Below are positions 1 to 6,593 of a stretch of DNA of 9,369 bases, in pieces. A model generated the notes under the pieces. It was given only the letters and a program-made list of their open reading frames with translations, did not search any database and was not told where the DNA came from. This DNA comes from an uncultured Oscillospiraceae bacterium. Its GTDB lineage: Bacteria; Bacillota; Clostridia; Oscillospirales; Oscillospiraceae. The stretch lies in the NCBI GenBank assembly GCA_948616425.1, contig CAPGBJ010000111.1:1-9369 (forward strand), in the 5' to 3' direction. Each line of letters opens with the position of its first letter. Position 1 is the first letter of the stretch. A program made the position numbers and the translations under genes.

Positions 1-495
1 CGGGGGTTTGACAGGGAATATGCCCGCAGCGGCAGCCTGTTTGTCAGCGAGGGCTGCACAGAGCAGGGGAACCATGTGCTGATTTATGGCCACAATATGA
101 GGAACGGAACCATGTTTGGAGAATTGGACGCCTACCAGTCTCAGGAGTATGCCCAGGCGCACCCCCTCATTCGCTTTGATACCCTGCGGGAAGAGCGGGT
201 GTATCAGGTGCTGGCGGTGTTCCGCAGCCGGGTCTATTGGCAGGAGGAGCGGGGGGTGTTCCGGTACTATCAGTATGCCGACTTGAGCAGCCGGGAGAGC
301 TTTGAGGAGTATGTGGCCCAGGTGAAGCGGGCGGCGCTTTTTGACACCGGGGTGGAGGCCGCCTATGGCGACCAGCTGCTGACACTGTCTACGTGCAGCT
401 ACCATACGCAGAACGGCCGCTTTGTCCTGGTGGCGGTGCGCCTACGGGACGGGGGGGATGGTTTGGCAGGACATACCCTGTTTTCCGCGACGTAA
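1..495 (+). CDS. srtB: Class B sortase, C-terminal part (5' end outside window)
   Basis: Cysteine transpeptidase that cleaves a C-terminal sorting signal and attaches surface proteins to the cell wall or joins pilin subunits, acting outside the membrane. The frame is open from base 1, and 164 residues are visible. All three catalytic residues are present: His in YGHNM (bases 91-93), Cys in TLSTC (394-396) and Arg in NGRFV (418-420). The surrounding blocks (GTMF, HPLIRFDT, LFDTGV, GDQLLTLSTC) are those of the class B family. Such proteins usually have about 230-250 residues, so the N-terminal membrane anchor and roughly 70-90 residues are missing upstream. The ATG at 97 and GTG at 76 are internal codons. 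No substrate protein with a sorting signal is in the window, so its target is unknown. It points toward the terminator at 671-709. I am confident of the class but not of the exact subclass. Confidence 0.9.
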   Translation, partial: RGFDREYARSGSLFVSEGCTEQGNHVLIYGHNMRNGTMFGELDAYQSQEYAQAHPLIRFDTLREERVYQVLAVFRSRVYWQEERGVFRYYQYADLSSRESFEEYVAQVKRAALFDTGVEAAYGDQLLTLSTCSYHTQNGRFVLVAVRLRDGGDGLAGHTLFSAT

Positions 496-603
496 GCTTA
501 TGTTCAATTGTGTGTTACCTTTCGTCCCGTTGGAAGGAAATGGGAATTGTGAAGTGTCAACACCAGTATTTTTCCGGTCTTTCTATTGTGGGCATGTAAT
601 TTC

Positions 604-630
604 AATCTTGTACCTTCCCTTAACAAGATT
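604..630. repeat. 8-bp inverted repeat AATCTTGT/ACAAGATT
   Basis: AATCTTGT (604-611) and ACAAGATT (623-630) are perfect reverse complements around an 11-base loop, in the AT-rich gene-free stretch after the sortase. It could be a weak RNA hairpin in the sortase 3' end or a protein-binding dyad. No T-run follows, so it is not a terminator. The function is unknown. Confidence 0.35.
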
Positions 631-653
631 ATACAAAAATACAATGATGAAAT

Positions 654-666
654 AGGTTGTCAACCT
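654..666. repeat. 13-bp palindrome AGGTTG-T-CAACCT
   Basis: AGGTTG and CAACCT flank a single central base, five bases before the terminator stem. The one-base loop makes an RNA hairpin unlikely, so if it matters it is more likely a DNA-binding dyad. It may also be chance. The rest of 496-670 shows no coding signal. Confidence 0.25.
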
Positions 667-670
667 TACG

Positions 671-709
671 AAAAACACCGCTTCCGGTAAAAATCGGAGC
701 GGTGTTTTT
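671..709. terminator. Bidirectional rho-independent terminator
   Basis: The left arm (671-686) and right arm (695-709) pair over 15 bp with one bulged T, around an 8-base loop. The right arm ends in five T and the left arm starts with five A, so the structure works as a stem plus U-tract on both strands. It lies between two converging genes, ending sortase transcription on the plus strand and the LysR transcript on the minus strand. Confidence 0.85.
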
Positions 710-718
710 GCATATCTT

Positions 719-775
719 CTGGACACCGGAGGCGTTTGCGGCATGGGAGAGGATGAAACGCTTCGGAAGGTCCAG
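719..775 (-). other. Long imperfect hairpin in the 3' end of the LysR-gene transcript
   Basis: Outer arms CTGGAC (719-724) and GTCCAG (770-775) pair perfectly. Inner arms 726-737 and 756-766 add about eleven pairs with one bulge and one G-U, closing an 18-base loop. It lies between the LysR stop codon and the terminator, so minus-strand mRNA would carry it just before its end. The pairing is visible in the sequence; a role such as mRNA stability or processing is inference. Confidence 0.45.
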
Positions 776-795
776 TGCCCCTCCGTTCTGATACG

Positions 796-1776
796 TCAGA
801 AATTGGACTGTGAATTGAGCAGGTCAGGCAACTTCTCATAGGTAGAGAACACCTTGACGGCGGCGTCATAGAAGCAGGAGATATAGCGGGGGGTATAGTG
901 CTGCACCCGTGATGCGAGAAAAATTTGATGACGCGCCTCGGCATAATCCAGAGGAAACAGGTTGATCTGTCTGTTGCTGCAGAAAGACTTTAAGTCAAAC
1001 AGTTCCTTAATCAAAATTTGGGGCAAAAAGGCGATGCCTACACCCAGTTGGCTCAGCCGCGCCATCAGTTGAAAGCTCAGGGATTCACAGACAATTTGAG
1101 GGTAAATTCCCTCTCTCAAAAAGATATTGTCGAGCAATCGGCGCACATTGTTTCCAACGGCGGGCAGAATGAAGGGCTGCGTATAAAAATCCTTCAAGCG
1201 AACACCCTGAGACAGACGAACCTTGAGACTAGTGAGATCTTCCTTGAATACTTCGGACAAAATCTGATCCGAGACCATCATATACAGCTGTTCCGACATC
1301 AGAGGGACGATGGATAGACCGTCATAGGGCGGACTGCCCAGGCCAACAAACAGATCAATTTCGTCCGCCATCAGCTTTTCATAAAACTGAGCTGTCATCC
1401 CGTTTATCAACATGAACCGAACGGCGGGATAGCTCTTTTGAAAGATCGTCATGATCTCTGGAATGCACACCAGGGCCCGCATGGACGAGATCCCCAGGCG
1501 GAGGACTCCCTGGTTCTCGTGGGAGACATCCAAAAAGTGGGACTGAAGCTCCCGTTCCAAGTGCAGTATCTGTTCCGCATACTTGGCCAAAAAATGACCG
1601 GCGCGGGTCAGGTGGGGCTTAGGGTCACGTTCAATCAGCTTGACGCCGTAATATTTTTCCAGACGCTGTATGTGGCCGCTTAAACGCTGCTGTGAAATAT
1701 AGAGCCGGCGCGCCGTGTTGGTAATATGCAGATCTTTTGAGACCTCATAAAAATATTGCAGACTGTTTAGATCCAT
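796..1776 (-). CDS. LysR-family transcriptional regulator
   Basis: DNA-binding regulator that typically works as a tetramer and changes DNA bending when a small effector binds. At 326 residues it has the usual family length. An N-terminal winged helix-turn-helix covers about residues 1-60 (ITNTARRLYISQQRLSGHI, then a LERDP..LTRAG-type wing). A linker helix follows, then an effector domain from about residue 90 (GVLRLGIS, EIDLFVGLG, LGVGIAFLP) with the periplasmic-binding-protein fold. I chose the ATG at 1774-1776: GGAG lies nine bases upstream on this strand, and the protein then begins MDLNSLQYFYEV as family members do. A GTG at 1789-1791 would add five residues but overlaps that binding site. 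It is transcribed away from the peptide importer operon across a shared control region, so it probably regulates that operon and itself. The effector is unknown. Confidence 0.92.
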   Translation of the reverse strand: MDLNSLQYFYEVSKDLHITNTARRLYISQQRLSGHIQRLEKYYGVKLIERDPKPHLTRAGHFLAKYAEQILHLERELQSHFLDVSHENQGVLRLGISSMRALVCIPEIMTIFQKSYPAVRFMLINGMTAQFYEKLMADEIDLFVGLGSPPYDGLSIVPLMSEQLYMMVSDQILSEVFKEDLTSLKVRLSQGVRLKDFYTQPFILPAVGNNVRRLLDNIFLREGIYPQIVCESLSFQLMARLSQLGVGIAFLPQILIKELFDLKSFCSNRQINLFPLDYAEARHQIFLASRVQHYTPRYISCFYDAAVKVFSTYEKLPDLLNSQSNF

Positions 1777-1816
1777 ACAGACCAACTCCACAAGATTATT
1801 TTGTAAAATTGAAAAT

Positions 1817-1843
1817 ATTTTAGTGTTTTACTTTTTTATTCAA
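1817..1843 (-). promoter_or_regulatory. Candidate promoter of the LysR gene
   Basis: On the minus strand, TTGAAT (1838-1843) and TAAAAT (1817-1822) are separated by 15 bases. The -10 box is good but the spacing is short; AAATAT two bases further on gives a 17-base spacer. It sits in the AT-rich part of the divergent region, about 40 bases upstream of the gene's start codon. Confidence 0.35.
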
Positions 1844-1882
1844 TCATACTACACTTAAAAAGTCAATACTTGAGAGAGAAAC

Positions 1883-1897
1883 TTGTGCAAAACACAA
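1883..1897. promoter_or_regulatory. Candidate LysR-type operator (T-N11-A dyad)
   Basis: TTGTG-CAAAA-CACAA is a perfect dyad containing T-N11-A from T1884 to A1896, the form typical of LysR-family recognition sites. It lies between the divergent genes. Its centre (1890) is about 68 bases upstream of the start inferred for the importer operon, which matches the usual placement near -65. Short dyads occur by chance, so this is only a candidate. Confidence 0.4.
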
Positions 1898-1922
1898 ATG
1901 CCGCTGGAGAAAGCGATTTGAG

Positions 1923-1951
1923 CTGACAGCACCGCGTTTAGAAGCTGTATC
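1923..1951 (+). promoter_or_regulatory. Candidate weak promoter of the peptide importer operon
   Basis: CTGACA (1923-1928) matches the -35 consensus at five of six bases. TGTATC (1946-1951), after a 17-base spacer, matches -10 at only three. A poor -10 box suits an activator-dependent promoter, and the LysR dyad is correctly placed upstream. No stronger plus-strand promoter is evident in 1777-2014. Confidence 0.3.
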
Positions 1952-1964
1952 CCCTAGCATGGTT

Positions 1965-1985
1965 CAGATGAGGAGATGTCATCTG
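1965..1985 (+). repeat. Inverted repeat CAGATG/CATCTG in the operon leader
   Basis: CAGATG (1965-1970) and CATCTG (1980-1985) are reverse complements around nine bases. The right half also contains the odd palindrome AGATGTCATCT. It lies just after the inferred start site and 16 bases before the ribosome binding site. It may be a second operator or a weak leader hairpin. Confidence 0.3.
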
Positions 1986-2014
1986 TTTCATAAATAAAAA
2001 TAGGAGGAAGTCAA

Positions 2015-3592
2015 ATGAGAAGAAATAAGTTGTTGAGCCTTGCAGCCGCTCTGGCGCTGCTGGTCACGGTGCTCTCAGGCTGCGGAGGACAGCCGGGCAA
2101 GCCCACAGGCAGCAATCCCTCAGCCAATGGCTCTACGCCAAACGTCAATCCCGCGGGGGATGTGACCTACAAGTCCACAGTTACCATCGGCACTGACGGC
2201 GCCATCTATGAGATTAACCCCTTTACCATGAGCAACTGGACGCACAACTGGGTATTTAAGATGATCTACGACCGGCTGGTCAGCGTGGACAGCACTACCT
2301 TTGAGGTCCATCCCGAGCTGGCCACCTCCTGGGAGTGGACCAGCGACACCGTACTGGAGATGAAGCTGCGCAATGATGTGGACTTCCACAACGGCGACCA
2401 CATGACGGCGGAGGACGTTGTGTGGAGCTTCCAGCGGATGCAGCAGGACGACGCCACTGTGACCAACACCATGCTCAAGGGGCTGGAGAAGATTGAAGCA
2501 CTGGATGAGTACAGCATTCGTATGACACTTTCCGCCCCCAACGTGGACTGGATGATTATTTTGGCCCACCCCTCGTTCGCCATTCTGAACCGGAACGCCG
2601 TCGAGGCCGACAGCAGCACCGGCTACTATGTGGGAACCGGCGCGTTTCAGGTTGAAACCATGCTGGCCAACGACACCACCACCCTGATTCGCAATGACGC
2701 CTATTGGGGGGATAAGCCCACCACGCAGAAGATGATCCTGCGGTATATCGCCGAGGACGCGGCCCGGCTCATCTCCCTTCAGACCGGCGAAATTGATGTG
2801 TGTGCCCGCCCATCCACCCTGGAGTTGGGGTATATCGAAGACGATCCCAAGTTGGAGCTGGTCCAGTTTAACTCTGTCAGTGAGGTCTATCTGGCTTTCA
2901 ACACCACAAAATTCCCCGGAAATGACAAGAATTTCCGACTTGCTGTCGCCTATGCCCTAAATCTGGATGAAATTATTGAGATTGGCGCCAACGGCTACGC
3001 CACCACCACTGCCACCCACTGGGGCCCGAACACCTATGGCCGAAACGACAAGATTGAACCCTACGGCCAGAATCTGGAGCTGGCCAAGGAATATTTGAAC
3101 AAGGCATTCCCCAACGGGAATGCGGAGCTTACCATCAGCACAACGGGGAACGAGCGCGTCACTGTCGCCCAGGTCATCCAGGAACAGCTCCGCGCCATCG
3201 GGCTGACCGTCAAGGTCAATGAGGTGGAGAGCGCCGCCATGTCCGCCATGTCCAAATTCGACGTTGCGGAGCACGAGGCCATGGTCTATAACTTCGGCTG
3301 GCTGTCCCAGGGGGACGACGTACGCCGGCCCTTCTACCCCAATCAGAATACCAACAAGGCCATTGTCACCAATGACCGGATCATTGAGCTGATCGACAAC
3401 GCGGTGAAGGAGTTTGACGAAAGCGCCCGGACCCAGATGTACGCTGAGATCCAGGAGATCAACCACGAGGAGGCGTACTACCTCCCCATCTACTTTGCCG
3501 ACCAGTTCGCCGGCGTGAAGGCGGGCACGACCGGTGTAATCTGGGAGCCCAACCGGGCCTACGATTTCACCTATATCGCGGTCCCGGAATAA
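2015..3592 (+). CDS. Peptide-type ABC transporter solute-binding lipoprotein (family 5)
   Basis: Extracellular receptor of an oligopeptide/dipeptide/nickel-class ABC importer, anchored by lipid to the outer face of the membrane. The 525 residues are normal for DppA/OppA relatives. A basic N-terminus and hydrophobic stretch (residues 6-20) lead to a lipobox LSGC, with the lipidated Cys at residue 23, then a Gly/Ser/Asn/Pro-rich tether to about residue 45. The family 5 fold follows: INPF near the start, PELATSWEW, the DFHNG block (residues 123-127), MTAEDVVWSFQRM, and later FRLAVAYALNLDEI. AGGAGG (2002-2007) lies seven bases before the ATG, a strong site for an abundant receptor. It is the first gene of the operon. 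Two GC-rich hairpins separate it from the permease gene and may let the receptor be made in excess. The ligand cannot be deduced from sequence; the downstream M20 enzyme favours a peptide or N-acyl amino acid. Confidence 0.93.
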   Translation: MRRNKLLSLAAALALLVTVLSGCGGQPGKPTGSNPSANGSTPNVNPAGDVTYKSTVTIGTDGAIYEINPFTMSNWTHNWVFKMIYDRLVSVDSTTFEVHPELATSWEWTSDTVLEMKLRNDVDFHNGDHMTAEDVVWSFQRMQQDDATVTNTMLKGLEKIEALDEYSIRMTLSAPNVDWMIILAHPSFAILNRNAVEADSSTGYYVGTGAFQVETMLANDTTTLIRNDAYWGDKPTTQKMILRYIAEDAARLISLQTGEIDVCARPSTLELGYIEDDPKLELVQFNSVSEVYLAFNTTKFPGNDKNFRLAVAYALNLDEIIEIGANGYATTTATHWGPNTYGRNDKIEPYGQNLELAKEYLNKAFPNGNAELTISTTGNERVTVAQVIQEQLRAIGLTVKVNEVESAAMSAMSKFDVAEHEAMVYNFGWLSQGDDVRRPFYPNQNTNKAIVTNDRIIELIDNAVKEFDESARTQMYAEIQEINHEEAYYLPIYFADQFAGVKAGTTGVIWEPNRAYDFTYIAVPE

Positions 3593-3606
3593 TACCAGCG
3601 CAGGGC

Positions 3607-3632
3607 GGCGCCGGGACTTTCGCTCCGGCGCC
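3607..3632 (+). other. GC-rich intercistronic hairpin 1
   Basis: GGCGCCGG (3607-3614) pairs perfectly with CCGGCGCC (3625-3632), and a G-U plus a C-G pair can extend it toward a TTTC tetraloop. It begins 14 bases after the receptor stop codon. The bases after it (CCCTTAAA) are not a proper U-tract, so a partial terminator or a 3'-end mRNA stabiliser is more likely than full termination. Confidence 0.6.
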
Positions 3633-3647
3633 CCCTTAAATAGAAGA

Positions 3648-3688
3648 GGCACAGCGCCCGGGAGGGCAGAACCGCCGGGCGCTGTGCC
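3648..3688 (+). other. GC-rich intercistronic hairpin 2 (14-bp perfect stem)
   Basis: The arms at 3648-3661 and 3675-3688 are perfect reverse complements over 14 bp with a 13-base loop. No T-run follows. It lies between hairpin 1 and the permease ribosome binding site (AGGAGG, 3715-3720). In other binding-protein operons such structures protect the upstream mRNA from 3' exonucleases; that role here is inference. Confidence 0.65.
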
Positions 3689-3728
3689 AGTCAATCCATT
3701 TCCTTGATCCGGTTAGGAGGGATATACT

Positions 3729-4667
3729 TTGCGTCGCTACATTTTACGAAGGATTCTGATGATGATACCGGTCTTAATCGGCGTCTCCTTTATGATCTTC
3801 TTCATCATGGATCTGGCTCCGGGAAACGCCATCGACATGATGGGCGATTTGACTGCGGAGCAGGAAGCGGCCATGATCAGCCTATACGGCTATGATCGCT
3901 CGGTGTTTTATCGCTATTTCCTCTATGTCAATAATTTGCTCCATGGGACTCTGGGGACCACCGTCATCACAGGGCAGTCCATTGCGGCCCTCTATTTCCA
4001 GCGCCTGCCCGCCACGCTGGTGCTGGCCCTGGGAACCATTGTGGTGTCCCACCTCATCTCTCTGCCCCTGGGTATTTTCTCGGCCGTCCGCAGCGGCTCC
4101 CTCTGGGACAACGGCAGTATGGTCCTGGCCTTGATTGGCCTGTCCATGCCCAACTTCTGGCTGGGGCTGATGCTGATTATCCTCTTCGCGCTGACGTTGG
4201 GGTGGCTCCCCTCCGGCGATTTTACCGGCTTCAAAAGCGTCATCCTCCCCGCTATCACCGTGGGGACAGGGCACACCGCCATGCTGACGCGTACAACCCG
4301 ATCCAGCATGATCGACGTGATCCGCTCCGACTATCTGCGCACCGCCCGGGCCAAGGGGGTGCCCGAAAAGATCGTTATCCGAAAGCACGCCCTGCGCAAT
4401 GCCCTCATCCCCATTCTCACCGTCTCCGGCACCCAGCTGGCCGGCTGTTTGGGTGGGGCGGTGATTACAGAGGCCGTCTTCTCCTGGCCGGGGGTGGGCC
4501 GTCTGATTATCGACGCCATCAACTCTCGTGACCCCAACGCGGCCACCGGCTATATCATTATGACCACTCTTTTGACCAGTGTATTGCTGTTGATTGTGGA
4601 TCTGCTGTACGCCTATGTGGACCCGCGGATTAAGGCGCAGTACACCAAGGGAGCGAAAAAGCCATGA
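3729..4667 (+). CDS. Peptide-type ABC transporter permease, DppB/OppB family
   Basis: First membrane subunit of the importer. The 312 residues match the DppB family: RRYILRRI at the N-terminus, a first membrane segment at about residues 8-28, an extracellular region, then five more hydrophobic segments. The cytoplasmic coupling loop that docks on the ATPase reads TARAKG (residues 205-210) and continues to HALRNALIPI, a conserved block. GAVITEAVFSWPGVGRL is also characteristic. The start codon is TTG (3729-3731), supported by AGGAGG eight bases upstream and by the family-typical N-terminus; no in-frame ATG gives a better fit. The stop overlaps the next gene's start (ATGA), so the two permeases are translationally coupled. 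DppB and OppB cannot be told apart here. Confidence 0.93.
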   Translation: MRRYILRRILMMIPVLIGVSFMIFFIMDLAPGNAIDMMGDLTAEQEAAMISLYGYDRSVFYRYFLYVNNLLHGTLGTTVITGQSIAALYFQRLPATLVLALGTIVVSHLISLPLGIFSAVRSGSLWDNGSMVLALIGLSMPNFWLGLMLIILFALTLGWLPSGDFTGFKSVILPAITVGTGHTAMLTRTTRSSMIDVIRSDYLRTARAKGVPEKIVIRKHALRNALIPILTVSGTQLAGCLGGAVITEAVFSWPGVGRLIIDAINSRDPNAATGYIIMTTLLTSVLLLIVDLLYAYVDPRIKAQYTKGAKKP

Positions 4668-5545
4668 ATAACATATCCATATCCAAAAAATACCGGCGCA
4701 GAAGTCAGGTCGGCGAGGTGTGGCACCGGCTGAAAAAGAACAAGGGGGCGATGATTGGCCTGGCGATTGTTCTGATCCTAATTTCCGCCGCGATCTGCTC
4801 AGGGTTTCTGCTGGACTATGAGTCCCAGATTATCAAGCAGGTGACCCGGGAGCGGCTGCAGTGGCCCAGTCTGAAGCACTGGATGGGCACCGACCAATAT
4901 GGGCGCGATATCTTCTTCCGGCTGCTTTACGGCAGCAGATTTTCCCTCTCGGTGGGGTTCGTCGCGGTCGTCGTCGCGCTGTTTGTGGGAGTGCCTCTGG
5001 GGGCGGTAGCCGGGTACTTCGGCGGTGCGACAGAAGATATTATCATGCGCATGACCGACATCTTTGCCGCTGTGCCTAATATTCTGATGGGAATTGTGCT
5101 GGCCTCCGCCCTGGGTCCCAACACCATCAATCTGATGCTGGCGGTGGGCATCACCAGTGTCCCGCAGTTTGTGCGTGTCACACGCGCCTCGGTGCTGACG
5201 GTGCGCAACCAGGAGTATGTAGAAGCCGCGCGCGCCGTGGGCATCTCCGAAGCCAAAATTATCTTTACCCATATTCTGCCAAACTGCCTATCCCCCATCA
5301 TCGTGCAGACCACGCTGCGCATCGCCTCCGCGATTATCGCGGCCTCCTCTCTGAGCTTTTTGGGACTGGGCGTTCCGGTCCCCGCCCCGGAGTGGGGCGC
5401 TATGCTCTCGGACGGCCGGGGATTTATCCGCGGTTACGCCTACATGACATTTTTCCCCGGACTGGCCATCATGATTACCGTCCTCGCCTTCAATATGGTG
5501 GGCGACGGACTGCGCGATGCGCTGGACCCCAAGTTAAAAAAGTAG
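4664..5545 (+). CDS. Peptide-type ABC transporter permease, DppC/OppC family
   Basis: Second membrane subunit, pairing with the DppB-type protein to form the translocation path. The 293 residues are standard. A basic N-terminal stretch with WHRLKKNKGAM leads into a first membrane segment (about 35-52). The family hallmark MGTDQYGRDIFFRLLYGSR (from residue 74) follows, with further segments and the EAA coupling loop (EAARAVG from residue 187) continuing to HILPNCLSPIIV. SFLGLGVPVPAPEWGAML near the C-terminus is also diagnostic. The ATG at 4664 overlaps the previous stop by four bases. GGGAG about ten bases upstream lies inside the preceding gene. Only ten bases separate it from the ATPase gene, consistent with one transcript. 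Confidence 0.94.
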   Translation: MNNISISKKYRRRSQVGEVWHRLKKNKGAMIGLAIVLILISAAICSGFLLDYESQIIKQVTRERLQWPSLKHWMGTDQYGRDIFFRLLYGSRFSLSVGFVAVVVALFVGVPLGAVAGYFGGATEDIIMRMTDIFAAVPNILMGIVLASALGPNTINLMLAVGITSVPQFVRVTRASVLTVRNQEYVEAARAVGISEAKIIFTHILPNCLSPIIVQTTLRIASAIIAASSLSFLGLGVPVPAPEWGAMLSDGRGFIRGYAYMTFFPGLAIMITVLAFNMVGDGLRDALDPKLKK

Positions 5546-5555
5546 AGGTCATGCC

Positions 5556-6593
5556 ATGAACGATAAGAAGAAAGCCATACAGGAAGGGGACGAACTTGTC
5601 CTGGATGTCCAAAACCTCACGGTTCACTATGAGCTGGAGGAGGAGACAGTCTACGCAATCAACGATATCAGCCTCTCCTTGAGAAAAGGCCAGACCATCG
5701 GACTGGTGGGGGAGACTGGCGCTGGAAAGACGACCACGGCCCTGGCGATTTTACAGCTGGTGCCCGATCCCCCCGGCGTTATCAAGCAGGGGAAGATTAC
5801 CGTCTGCGGACATGACATGAGCAGCATGACCACAAAGCAGCTGGAGACCATCCGAGGCCGGGACGTCTCTATGATCTTTCAGGACCCCATGACCTCTCTC
5901 AACCCGGTGTTCACCGTGGGGGAACAGATCGCCGAGAGCGTGGAACTCCACGAGCACGTCACAAAGGAGGAGGCGTGGCAGCGGGCCTGTGAAATGCTGG
6001 AACTGGTGGGCATCCCCCAGGAGCGCGCCCACGACTACCCCCACCAGTTTTCCGGCGGTATGAAGCAGCGCGTGGTTATTGCCATTGCCCTGGCCTGCAA
6101 CCCCAAGCTGCTGATTGCGGACGAACCGACCACCGCTTTGGATGTGACCATCCAGGCCCAGGTACTGGACCTGATGGGGCGCCTGAAGAAGCAGTATGAG
6201 ACGGCGATGATTATGATCACCCATGACCTGGGCATTGTCGCCGAAATCTGTGACGAGGTGGCGGTCATGTATGCGGGGAAAATTGTGGAGCGGGGCACCC
6301 TGGAAGAGGTATTCGACCACACGAAGCACCCGTATACAGAGGGGCTGTTCAACTCTCTGCCCAACATCCAGAATCGAAAAGCGGAACTTACCCCGATTCC
6401 CGGGCTCATGCCGGACCCCTCCAACCTGCCTGCCGGCTGCGCGTTTGCGCCCCGCTGTCCCTACGCCACCGAAGCCTGTGAGCAAAAGCCGGCTGCGCTC
6501 CAGCGGTTCTCCCCCACGCACGAGGCCCTCTGCTCGGCCTATGAACGCCCCGGCTTCCACATTGCCCGCAAGGAGGTATCCGCCGATGGCTGA
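5556..6593 (+). CDS. Peptide-type ABC transporter ATPase, DppD/OppD family
   Basis: Cytoplasmic ATPase that drives the importer. Its 345 residues hold a full nucleotide-binding domain: Walker A GETGAGKT (residues 52-59, Lys58), Q-loop IFQDPMTSLNP, signature FSGGM (165-169), Walker B LLIADEP (Asp189, Glu190) and the switch His223. All ATPase residues look intact. The C-terminal oligopeptide-transporter extension contains Cys295, Cys301, Cys308 and Cys326 (C-x5-C-x6-C-x17-C), with PGLMPDPSNLPAGC before it. From memory, an equivalent four-cysteine site binds a [4Fe-4S] cluster in a mycobacterial OppD structure; whether it does here is not shown. AGAGGT lies six bases before the ATG. The gene overlaps the next ATPase gene by eight bases. 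An out-of-frame ATG at 5551 is not the start. Confidence 0.94.
   Translation: MNDKKKAIQEGDELVLDVQNLTVHYELEEETVYAINDISLSLRKGQTIGLVGETGAGKTTTALAILQLVPDPPGVIKQGKITVCGHDMSSMTTKQLETIRGRDVSMIFQDPMTSLNPVFTVGEQIAESVELHEHVTKEEAWQRACEMLELVGIPQERAHDYPHQFSGGMKQRVVIAIALACNPKLLIADEPTTALDVTIQAQVLDLMGRLKKQYETAMIMITHDLGIVAEICDEVAVMYAGKIVERGTLEEVFDHTKHPYTEGLFNSLPNIQNRKAELTPIPGLMPDPSNLPAGCAFAPRCPYATEACEQKPAALQRFSPTHEALCSAYERPGFHIARKEVSADG

Noticed and set aside
393..655. Two short plus-strand frames overlapping the sortase end
   Set aside because: They start inside the sortase gene in other frames and lack ribosome binding sites and any similarity to known proteins.
1018..1683. Plus-strand frames inside the LysR gene
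   Set aside because: They are antisense to a clear LysR protein and show no family features.
1777..1791. GTG start five residues upstream for the LysR gene
   Set aside because: It covers the GGAG ribosome binding site used by the ATG at 1776 and adds residues not typical of the family.
2957..3694. 245-codon minus-strand frame opposite the receptor gene 3' end
   Set aside because: It is antisense to a well-supported gene and crosses the intercistronic hairpins; no domain is recognisable.
3704..3895. Short plus-strand frame at the permease start
   Set aside because: It overlaps the permease in another frame, and AGGAGG is positioned for the TTG at 3729 instead.
6223..6585. Upstream extension of the DppF-type frame
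   Set aside because: It runs inside the DppD-type gene and has no ABC homology; the ATG at 6586 with AGGAGG and a family-typical N-terminus is the start.
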